A stretch of 64,000 bases of DNA from the NCBI GenBank assembly GCA_013399895.1, contig VXBA01005362.1, positions 62,001 to 126,000 of the forward strand, given 5' to 3'. The DNA comes from Serilophus lunatus (Eukaryota; Chordata; Aves; Passeriformes; Eurylaimidae). The translations under genes and the position numbers were made by a program. Each line of letters begins with the position of its first letter. The stretch's first letter is position 1. Of the stretch, positions 42,601 through 54,600 are shown piece after piece. Under the pieces are notes generated by a model. That model worked only from the letters and a program-made list of their open reading frames with translations, was not told the DNA's origin and ran no database searches.

Positions 42601-45600
42601 CCATCTCCTAAAGCAGCCAGAAACAACTGTCTCAGAAGGAAAGCCTCCTTGGAGAAAAGTTATTTATCTTAAAGTTGTCCCTTCAGGATAGGACAAGGGC
42701 CTGTACTCAGCTACTACCCTCCCCTCCTGTACTCAGCACTGCTAAGGCCACATTTTGAACCCTGGGGCCGGTTTTGGGCCCTCATGACAAGACATTTTGG
42801 TGCTGGAGTGTGTCCAGAGAAGGGAATGGAGATGGGGAAGGGGCTGGAGCACAAATCTGATGAGGAACAGCTGAGGGAGCTGGCAGGGCTCAGCCTGGAG
42901 AAAAGGAGGCTCAGGGGGGACCTTCTGGCTCTTTCCAACTCCCTGAGAGGAAGGTGGACCCATCTGGGGGTCAGGCTCTGCTCCCAGTGAACAAGGGACA
43001 GGATTGGAGGAAAACAGACTCAAGTTGTGCCAGGGAGATTTAGGTTGAATATTAGGAAAAATTTCTTCACTGAAAGTCTTGTCAGGCATTGGAAGAGACT
43101 TCCCAGGGCAGTAGTTGAGTCATTATCCCTGCAGGTATTTAAAAGNGAGGAAGGTGGACCCATCTGGGGGTCAGGCTCTGCTCCCAGTGAACAAGGGACA
43201 GGATTGGAGGAAAACAGACTCAAGTTGTGCCAGGGAGATTTAGGTTGAATATTAGGAAAAATTTCTTCACTGAAAGTCTTGTCAGGCATTGGAAGAGACT
43301 TCCCAGGGCAGTAGTTGAGTCATTATCCCTGCAGGTATTTAAAAGACATGTGGATGTGGTGATTTTAAAAGACATTTCTGCAAGGCATAGTCACATGGAA
43401 TCCACAGGCCTGCAGATGGGATCTTAAGCTTGTTGTCCATGTTGGCAGCACACAACCCTGCTCTTCTCCCATTTCACAAACTTACATGGGTGGTATCATG
43501 GTCTGGTGTCCTAAGAAACCTGATAAGCAGAACTCCCTTGGTTGGATTCCCTCAGAGTCTGAAAGCATCTTTCCCCAGTTACACAAGCCTACATCTCCTC
43601 CCACCCTCCCACCAGACATCAATTCTAAAAAGTTTTGAGAAAGGACTTCTGGCAACTGCCTCTAGCTCACTCTGACCTGAAAGTCACAGAGGATCTGTAT
43701 GACATTCAGGCCAAAGGCCTATTCCTTAAAAACTGGCTGTCCTTATAGTGGAGACCAGCCCCAGGCATGGGTCAAGTTTGTAGGAAATACCTCAGACGTT
43801 TCAGATTCTGACACTGTCTGAACTTCAAGGTTAGATTCCAATCAGCCTTTATGCTCCTCAGCCATCTTGGAAGAAAACTGAGAAACTGAGCATGCAGCCA
43901 GAGCAGAGCTGCACAGGAGCTACACTGGCTGCTTGAACAAGATGGCCTGTTTTGCTTTTGTGCAAAGTTTGCTCATCCATGTTGCCTTGAATACAGGTAA
44001 AAGATTAAAGCATAGTCTAAGAAGCACTAAAGAGCAGCCTTTTGTTCATCTGCATTCTCCCTGTAGAATCCCAGTCCAAACCATAAATGAGATCCTTCTG
44101 CAGTGTAGTTTTAAAAGTCTGCAATAAAGGTTTCTCTCCCTACTTCCCTCAGAATTACAATCATACTTTGGAGCCAGCATACTTTGAAGACAACGTAGTT
44201 CACAGTCAGCAGCACTTACTGGGAAGCGTTTGAAGAGATCATGGAACATGGAGCAGGTGAGGGGACTGTTCCGTTTGCTGAAGAACTGGGTCAGTGCCTG
44301 TCGGTAGATAACGGCCACCCTCTGCACGTCCAGACAGCCTGGGTTCAAGAGCTATGAGGAAAAATCAGAACAAAAACATTCCCAGTCGAACAAAAGGATG
44401 AATCACTAGCAATGAAGAAATTAATTTATCAGCCCACAGAGATTTTGCCAATAAATTCTTGGGCAGCTCATATGATAGACACCTATGAAATACGACACAG
44501 GACAATGAAGAAACAACAAAGTGGCCCACCCAGGCACCAACAGCTGTATGACCATGTCAGTGAAGGGCAGCCAAGCTTTCCAATAAGGCTACATACACTG
44601 CAGGTAGTGTGGGGGCTGTGCTCTAGGGGCGTGGTGGGCATGTCTGACACACAGAGCCCTCGAAGCCCATCCTGCAGCAACTGGGCTGGGCTATGCACAT
44701 GGTGTTCTCAGCTGGAAAGCTATTTGAATCTCTGGATATTAGTGGATCAAGATACCTAGATCTACAAACTCTCAGCAGCTATGTCCAGGACACTGCTAGC
44801 TACCCAGCAGAGAAGCCTAGCTGTGGTCAGGGATCCAGCAATCCCAGAACTGTGTCCACGCTCCAATATCCCCCTCTGGTGGGAAACAAGAATCCCAGAC
44901 ATAGAGCAAACAGCCAAGACCGGCACAGGCCACATGAATCTAAACAAACACAGGGGTGAATAGAGAGTCATATGTGGAGCATCACATCCCAGCACTCCTG
45001 GCTGTTCTCATATTGCCAAGGAAGCACAGCTCCTCAGGATGGCAAATCTTCCCAAAGCTCTGATCCTTATAATAGTGGATGGGCTTTGTGTGAACTTCTG
45101 AGCCTTCCCTGTGGAACTGCACAAGGACACTGTGACACACGTCCCACTCCAGCCTCAAGTGCATTGTTTACATTCCCCACAGATCCCACACTTTGTTTCC
45201 AGAAAAGCCCAGCACAGCACAAGAGCTGCTTGGAGTAACACTCTCAGCCTCTCACTAAGCCCTAGAAACAACTGGCTGCCTTTTCAGCTCAAATAATACC
45301 TCAGTGTGTGCAATTTCCAGGCATGAGGTAGCCCTGTTTATTTTTCTCCCCCACAAGATGTCAACAGGATTAATTTGAGAGCTACAGAGGCAAGTATTGA
45401 GTCCACTGGTGAAACACTATTTGCTGGGTTTCCAGTGGAGGTGACTGGAGTAGGCTGCTCAATATAAAGGGTCACCATACTCTGAGACCAGTGAAATGCA
45501 GTAGAGACAGTAGGTGAAAGAGGACCTGACATTAAGGTTCCCCGAGTAATGGACACCCACACCACAACCAGATGAAAAGTCTCCTTGCAAACAACTACCA

Positions 45601-48600
45601 CTGAAACCAGGGCTGCTCCACACACTCTTCACTCAAAGATAACTCAGCCTAATCATCAGGGAGATGGAGTTAACTCTCATCCACCACTGCCCTGTGCCTT
45701 CCTGCTCCTCAGCACCCTCCAGATATGACCTGAGAGTGAATGCCAAGATGATAATGGATAAAACAGATCAGGGAGGAGAGCAGCACAAACACACATCAGG
45801 CTTCTTTGGTCATTAACCTGGATCCACTGTGCATCAGCAGCCCTGGTGGCTGTGGGCAAGCAGGCACTGAAAAGGCAGGAGGGTGAGGCCAGAAGGGGAC
45901 AGGGAACTTGCCAGCTTTATGGAAATCATGTAGTCAGGTATCTGAAGGCAGCAGGCCCAGTGAGACTAAATAAGCAGGGTTTACTCAGCAAAATCAGGTA
46001 ATGCAACTTTACTGGCAAAAAACATCCCCTCAGGAGCAGCCTCATGTCCTACCTGGCACACCTGCTTCGCTCTGCTGTCGCTCTGTTTCTCTGGCTGAGG
46101 GGTGGGAACAGTTGATGACGTGTTTCCTTTCAAAACTTTGAGCAGGTACAATGAGGCACTAAAAAAGAAAAGGGGAAAGCATACCAGTTACCACCCTGTC
46201 ACAGTATCATTGCAAAGCCACCTGAGGGCAGAGGCCAAGTGGTACAGGCACTTATTCTGTAGCAAAGAGGGTTATAGAGTCTAAGAGGGACACCTCTCTC
46301 AGTCTGACACACTCTTGCCAGACCTACAGACAAATACATCTTAGGAGATTGCATCATTTCATTAACCATAACTGCAGCCAGATAACCCCACTATCAACCT
46401 GGTTTCCTCAAGCTCAGGCTTTTGACTGGCACTTAAGGACTTCAGCATTCACCCAGGATTTCAGAGACTGTACAGCTCAGCCAGTGCTGAAGTGCAGCCT
46501 CTCAGCCCAGGTTGCTGTGTGCTGGAGAACTGGGGCATATCAACTGGGAGAGCACGCAGACATCCTGCTGCTTTTGCAAAATGTATTAACTGGGCACAGC
46601 TCCATTCAGGACTGCCACTGCTGGGAAGCTGTCAGGGAGCCCAGCAGCAGACACAGCCTATGTTGCCAGAAGCACCACAGTTCCTGCACAGACACAAGGC
46701 AGGTGTGCTGAGAACCAACACTGCCCCATGGCACTGGGATGACCATGAAACACGGTACCCACTGCACACACAGCTGAGCTGAGAAATCCCAGAACTGAGT
46801 AGGAAAGTCCTCCTGAAACTGCCTGCATGTCACAAGAGCCTGCTGGTAAATGGCACTCTCATTCACACCAGGGAACAGCAACATCATTCGTGCTTCCTAA
46901 CAAATACACATCTGGCTTATCCTAATTCACCTGTATTCAGCAGCAAAGGAGAGAACATTGGTATCTACAGTCAGGATTCAGATCATTGTGCTATCATGGA
47001 GACAGTAAACACTGTATTCCACTCGTTCCCCACTGAGTCACGCACAGTGCATCACTCCCTGATGAAGCCCCAAGGAAGTGCTTCCCACCACCACCAGCAA
47101 AGTTGTATCAGATAATTTCTGTATCACAGAGCCCACAGAAGATGATCACCAAAAAATGGACATCTGTTTGAAAATGTTTCAGACTGCCAGGACTGATCAG
47201 ACCTCATGTAAGGCACAGATGCTGGCACCAAGCCTTCAGTGATTCTCTTGCTTTTCAGACCTCTTTTAATAGCAGCATCACTTCCAGTCACAGCCCAGCC
47301 CACAGTAACAGCAAAAATGCTCCTGATGGACACTCACCTGAAGTAATAGAGAGCCACTGCAGAGTCAGTGCGTTTGCAGGCCTTCTTCACCAGCCTCTGC
47401 ACCAAGGCGTGCACATCTTCCTGCAGGGTGTCCATGCTCTTGCAGTACTGTTTACTGCGGCACAGCGAGTTCCTGCATAGAAACAAACCCATGGAGAGTT
47501 CTGGGAACACATGGGCAGGAGCCCTCATCACTTTATCAGGGTGAGTGAGAACAAAACCAAAACACAGCAAGTGATAATGAACAATACTAAGCTGTGGCAG
47601 CACACTGGTGTGTGCTCTTACCACTCTTCACCTTTAAGTACCTATTTAGGCATCAGAGCTCCTTCAGAGCTCCCACAAAGGGAACTGGCTGCCTCAAACC
47701 TTGTTACTTCACAACTGCTTCTCAAACGAGGGGAGAGAACAGCACTGGAAATGCTTTTAGAGCAGTGCTGAGGATGTCAGGGAGTGGTGCAGAGAGAACA
47801 AGTCACCAGAGCAGGCATTGTATCTGCCTCACTGGATTCTGGCTGTGGATAGAGAATTTGCACTCTGCCTGTCTCAATAATACCTTGTTGGGAGTTTTGT
47901 TCCAACCACTCTGTAAGCCTTGGGAATTTGTTGTGTGGTCTGACTTAAGAGGTCAGAGGCTTATGGAGATATTCACTGACTTGGCACCATGCCTGCAATA
48001 CCAATGTTTGTTCTTGAGTTTTCCACCTGCAAACAGGTTTGACACTTGAAGTCCCTCAGAACAGAAACCTCAGATCCTAAATCCTTTTGTGGAGGTTATG
48101 ACTAAGCAGTGTGTGCTGATAATCTAATCCTACACCATCTATAGGCACAGGACCTTCAGTCTTAGAAAGGCCAACTCCTGGGGTTCAACCAACACCATGG
48201 TGTCTAAAAACCACCAGTGTATTATCTGTGTATTATCAGTGTATTATCTGGTGTATTATCTGGAGATCTAAGGACACTTACTTGAAGATACTGGCTGTTT
48301 TCCTGAGGAAGTCAACCTCCTGCTTGTCAGAGTCCGAGCTCATGCACTGTTCAATCAACTGCAGCAGGGGCTCAATGATGTCAAACACCAAGGGGTTGTC
48401 TGCTTGCTTCATGAGGAACACATCAATAAGATCCAGCACCTGCAAACACAGGAGTTACTGGCATGAGAATCAACGCAGACAGGGAAACAAGATGGATCTA
48501 GCCAGAGCAGCTCCCTCAGACTGGAATGGGCTGAAGAAAACTATTTGCAGCTGAGATCTGTACACCTTCTGCTATCACTTGTCCTGTTAGAGAGTGAGAA

Positions 48601-51600
48601 ACTGAACATTAAAAATTTGCAACTGAAGATTAAAGGCTGCCTTATCAGCTCTACTTTGTGCAGTGACACCTTTTAGAAAGAGCAGTTAAGAGAATCACTG
48701 TCACCTGGTCAGACCTGCAGTCTATAACCTGGCACAGGTCTCACTCTGTTACCATGGACTGACGGCTCTTCCCCCGAAAGCTCCCCTTGACTCCCAGACA
48801 GTACATTACATAAAATCAGTCTCTTTATAGAACTGTACATCAGAACAGAAGTGTAGTAAAGCCACCGGCTCACTCTACTGTTCAGCCTTCACCTTGGCTA
48901 ACCTGACTCTAGACATTTCTGTGTGGGAGCAGCTGGAGCTGTTCCTGGATGAACGGATGTCCCTGACGGTCCGTGCTGACACCAGGTGGCCTGAAGTCAG
49001 CACTGCAGTCACAAACGACCAGGAGATTCATCACATTCCTCCGTCCCCTGATTTTACCAGCTTAACAAGCCAAAAAAAGCTTATGTTGCAAAACTACCCA
49101 AGGCATTTTAAGGATGTCACACCAAGAACATCAATCTTGTCCAGCTTACAACTGACAGACCCCTTTGGGTAGGTGTGGGGAAGGATCTAAGAAACTGAAG
49201 CATTTCAGATCAGCAAATGGAAACCATAGTGCACTTTTTGAAAGCACAAGTCCTGGTTTTCATTTTGAAGCAGGTATTTGAAGCCCCAGACACTGATGAC
49301 AATAGTGCTGTGCCAGGTGCTGTACAAAGCCAGAAGAATTCAGGCCCAACCTCCAGGAGCTCCTGACATAAATGACCAAGCTGTTCAATGTTAGGTAGCT
49401 CATGGGATGCAGAGGGTTCAGCTAAGGTGCTACAGAGGTATGAAGCTAGAGGTCTTCATACCAAACGCTACTCTCCCACCTTAGTCTTGAAATCCCTCCG
49501 TAAGATCTTCTCTTTCCTTATCCTGTCTTTCTCATTCTTCTTCGCCTGGATCCGTTTCTGCTGCTCCGCAAAAAGGGTTGAGATGTTCTTGTCAAGAGCC
49601 ATCATAGCCTCATCATCCAGCTCTTCATCACTCCCATCTCCTCCCTTTTTAGAATACAAAAACAGTATGTCAACCTATTACTTCAAAAAGGCAGCAGAGG
49701 AGAGAACCACAGCCAAGCCCAGACTGCAATAGGGATGTAGCTTCCTCTAGACCCAGAATAACGTGAGGAGGGAACATAGATGTTCAGGCCCATGAGAAAT
49801 CCTGCTCATAGTTCTGACCAGGCAATCCTGGCTGCACAGCATTAACATGCAGAGCAAGAGGATCAGGAGAGGGAAGAGACTGAGGTTTTGACTCTGAGTC
49901 CTTTCATGATGCTGCTCCTTCAGTATAAAGGGTCATAGATTGCCATGTCTGCAGCCTTTATTGGAATTATTAAACCAAACTATGACAAGTCTCCAAAATG
50001 GCCTTCAGGGATCACTCCTCCACACAGGCCAGACAATACAGGCACCAGGTAACAGTATCTCAGTGCTTTAGCTCACATCAATCTCATTTATTACAGGCAG
50101 GAGCATAAGCTGTCAAGCTAGACTGGACAAGCTAAAGTGCTTTAACATACTAACAATAAATAAAAGAAACAAGTGACTTATTCCCACAGCTCACTTAAGA
50201 TCTTGACCTCGTTCTTCAAGGGCTGTCACTGCATGAGTTCAGGCAGGATGTGGGTTATTAGATCATCTTTCACCACCCCAAACCTCTTGGTACCTGTACC
50301 AAGGTAGGCAGTGAAAACAGACTGTATTGGGTCTGTCTGAGATGGAGCCCATTTCCCATACAGCAGCTCTCACAGTGCTGTGCTGTGCATTGGTGGCTGG
50401 CGTGGTGCTGATAATACGCCAGTGTTTTGGCTACTGCTGAGCACAGTACTGGGACTGTAGTGTCCCTTCCCCAACTGACGGCGGGATTTTGGGAGGGGAC
50501 ACAAGTGGGCCAGCTGACCCAAACTGACCAAAGGAATATTCCATACCATATGACGTCAGCTCAGATATAAAGCTGGGGAGAAGCAGGAAGGGGGGGGGCA
50601 TGCACAGTCTCCCATGGTGGCTTACTGAGAGAGCCACTACACGTGTTGAAGCCCTACTTCTTTGGATGTGGCCGGTCATCGCCGCGGATGGGAAGTAGAG
50701 ATTAGATTAGTATTTTTGCTTTTGCGCGGGCTTTGCTTTGCTTTGCTTTAATTTTTGCTTTAGTAAACTGCCTTATCTCAACCCACTGTCTGCCATCGTA
50801 TTCTTTTCCCCTTGCCTGACTTTCAGGGGGAAAAAGGGGTTAAAGAGACTGTGGGCACCTGGCGGCCAGCCAAGGTTAACCCATTACACATACCAATGCA
50901 TTCCCTGCTTGAAGCACATTCATCAGCTGACTGCGAAAATTATCATCAACCTCTTCACTCTCCTCCTCATCTCCACTGTCAGTGTCTTCTTCCGAGGAGT
51001 CCTTGCTTTCTTCCTCGCTCTGAGGAAGAAAAGTTCATCTCCTGAGCCCACCATTCCTCAAACCCTACTCAATTCTCAGGTGTGTCACTGTTCAGAAATA
51101 AAACCTCAAGCCCCCTCTACCCCACTTCCAGCCCTCATATCCAAGTAAAGACAGCTCAGATATTGAGATAACAGGTCTCTACAGGAGCTAAAAGCAAAAC
51201 ACAGTAATACACACTTCTCTGTCATATTAATAAGTACCAAGGAGAAGCTTCCAGGGAACATCTGAGGTAAGAGCCTCCATCTGACTCTCCTCTCTGCTAA
51301 TGCCTGTCATGCTTTGTGATTGGAATCTCTGCAGTTCCTAAAACGTGAGATCTGAATTCAGCTGACTGTGCATCAAAGTCACAATTCCATCTGTGACTGC
51401 TAAAAGGAGAGGCCTGTGCTGATTTCAGGATGAAGTCATTCCTCAGAAAGCCATCTATCCAACCAGCCACATTTACAACAGCAGACCAAGAGACTGAAAC
51501 ATACAATTCCAACCAACCATTTGCATGCTGCACCTTTAACATAAACCCTAATGAAGCAACAGCCATTTTCCTCGAGACAGAAAAATGCAATTAAGTCTAC

Positions 51601-54600
51601 TACCACACATCAGGAGAAAAATGATTTTTAAACAGTGAAGATCTGAAAAAGTTTTTGTCACTGGGAGTGGTACAAAAGTTACCGTGTCCTTCGCAGATTT
51701 GGTCTTTTTGTTTGATTCGTCCATCACAACGACAGCACTTTCTTCATTTTCCTCTTGGTTTGGGTCAAAAACCTGCAAAAAAAAAAAAAAGAAGAGATTT
51801 ATGTATTTCCCATGTTTTGTTTTGACACATTTCTTGTGTACAACAGAAATCTCAGCACAGCAAACCACCTGAGTAATGAAATAGTACATAAGGGCATTAA
51901 CTGATAATATGCCAAGATCTTTCTATAAGTAACAAAAAAGGTAGAGAAAAGTGAAGAAGATTGGTGACATCACACATTTTGGTTTGTTACAAATGAAGCA
52001 TCAGGTTCATCACATAAAGTACTTGATATTAAGCCCATTTTTGCAATCCAAAGATTGCAAAGGTTACTCTCATTACTCTCACATAACTCTCCTAGAAGAC
52101 CCCAACTTACTCAGTGGTATGACCAATTCAGACTTCTAGTGTCACTTGTTTTTAGCACCACTATGATTAAACTTTCTAGAAAAAGGTTGTTACCATTTAT
52201 ACTCACATATAAAATCTAGTTATATAAACTGATCCAGGAGCCTCTTCAGCCTCAATCTACCAAAGAACGCAACTTAAAGGCAGAAGATCTCAGGCTCCCG
52301 TAAAAAAACCCACAACCAAACAAGGAAAACCCAAAAATTCTCTCTAAGGTACATTTCAAATTCAGTAGCAAACGTTGTCAGACATTTTCTAAATCAGGTA
52401 GATTTTAATTTAATCCCCAAATAGAGACATGGCTGTAGATCTGTTAGGGACAAGACAGAGAAATAGTGCCATGTCCTACTAGTGCCTCACTTACATCCAG
52501 GATCAGCTGCAAGCCCCTCTTGGTCAGACTTGGGCATATCCACACAAACACGCTCTTGGAAATCCGACGTAAGAGTAGGCTGGGCTGGGCAAGGAGGGAC
52601 AGAAGGATTTCCACCATCACCTCAACCCATCCTGGCTCCAAGTTGTCTGCACAGGAACAAACAATGACAGGAAGGGACACTGAACCAAGGGAAAAAAAAA
52701 ATGTCCTTCCAGCTGACCAGAAGGCTACAAACCTTAGGAAGAAACATGGTTGAAATGGTCTTTTGGCCATTGCAAAGCAACAAAGGCAACTATTCATTAA
52801 ATCATGACTTAGATTAGCAGTTCTGCAAATCATGTGACACTTATTTGGTCACTTTAAAGCAATCAGCAGCTGGTCAGCAGAATACGTAGTGTTTCCAATG
52901 AAATCAGGAGTCACAGCAGCCCATGAAAAGTGATGGCATTTGAAACTTGTCCATTAGTCCAAAAGTCTGGGAATCCTGATCTACAAACAACCAAGCCACC
53001 ACAGAATTACAGCTTTTATGTTCACAGTACCCTCAAACTGATTTACCAAGGTTTCAGGAAAACAAGACCACAGTTAAAGAGGAGGTCAAAAGACCAAGCC
53101 AGGTTCTTTCCTGGTTCAGGCCCAAACTCAAGGCCCTGTAGGCCCTGAACAAAGACCAGTCTCAATCAGAAGAAAGGCTGTATCTACACACAGGACACAA
53201 CTAGTTTGCCCAGAACTTGAGCTGTGAAAGAACCTTGTTTCAGGCCTACCCACAGTCAGAGCCCAGGCACATCCACCACTTCAGTCAAGCTCTTGACCTG
53301 AACAGAACAAGGACTCAAAAAGAGTGAACTCTCTTGGACAAGGGCCAGCTATGGAGCTCAGCCATCCTTTCTGAGGCACTCAGGAACACAAACCCTGAGA
53401 GGAAAGGTGAAGAGCTGGAGCAAAAGATGTAGAAAGACAAGGGAAGAGAATGAAGGAGAAGGGATTCTCCTGGGGATAGGTGCGAGAACCAAAGCAATCA
53501 GAATCACTAATGCAGAACTGTTATTCTGTCTAACAAAACTACTAACAATCTCACTTCCTTTCTTTCCATAGAAAGGACTCACCAGTCTTTTTCTTCTTGG
53601 CTTCTTTGCTGAAAGCCCTCTCTGTGCAGTTCAGGAGGTCACTCAGAACATCCACTGTTTCAGACTGATTCTGTTTGATCACAAGCAGACAATAAACACC
53701 CTCTGAATTACCAACAGCAACAGAAGGACTATACTCCAAACTAAAGACTACTCTAAATAATAGATATTACAATCAGCTACTACAACCCTTTTGCAGAAGA
53801 AAACAGGGAATTAAAAAAGAAAATTGCTCCACTCAGGAACAAATCAAGGGCAAAACTAACGCCCAGGCCAAGCTTTGCCCTCTACAAGTCTATAGTCAGT
53901 GTAAGAATCACGTTTCATTAGCTGCCAGTTGCCCATTTTCAGAAGCCAGAGGCTATGAAAGATTGAATCTCTAAACATAAAGAAACTCTCAAACTCAATG
54001 TTCAGAAAGCCCAGCTATCAGTCCAGTTTTTACCACAAAAATATCCTTCAGAGAACTTACCTTGAAAAGATGAATGGCCATTGAGAGCAGAAGCTGCTGG
54101 AAAGCACCAACTTTGGCACTGTCTGATTTATTTTCCTTCTTCTGCAGATTCTTCACAGCCTGAAGCGTTCTAAAGGAAGAAACCTCTCTTGAGTTTTTCA
54201 CAATTACAAAAGCATCTGTTGCAGGATACTCAAAAGGAAAAGAAGGAACTGCCAGTGCCTGTGAAACGGCTCTGCTACAGCAACCAGAACAGCCCGAGGA
54301 CAAGAGAATACAATCTCTCTTTTACTGGCCCAAAGAGTCCAAGACCAGGGCTTTTCCAGCTTCCTCATCTCACCAGCTCAGCACCTAAGGTTCTCACCTC
54401 TCCCAGATATCCCTCTGTTCCTTGGTGAAAGGTTTCACAGGTTTGACATGCTCACTGGAGAGAAGCTTGTTGGCATATTCAACCAGGTGAAAGATCCACA
54501 GCTTCCCATCTCCAGTCACACCATGGATGTGCTTCTCCCTCAAGGCTGCAGCTTTTGCTGTATCCCCCAAAACAGGCAGGGTGTTTAAAGTCTGTAGTAA

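Larger units (their letters stand above)
42201..44219 (-). other. MYBBP1A intron 22
   Basis: A 2,019-bp intron as given, holding a CR1 element that is artificially lengthened by the N-joined duplicate. The true length is probably about 1,819 bp. Confidence 0.75.
44352..50893 (-). other. MYBBP1A introns 17-21
   Basis: Introns at 44352-46052, 46159-47337, 47473-48281, 48440-49479 and 49645-50893. Intron 17 carries the solo LTR. Intron 19 has the small tandem repeat at 48217-48262. Nothing else was recognised. Confidence 0.8.

Noticed and set aside
42947..43345. Genuine tandem duplication within a CR1 element
   Set aside because: The copies are identical and joined by one N, so an assembly artefact is the simpler explanation.
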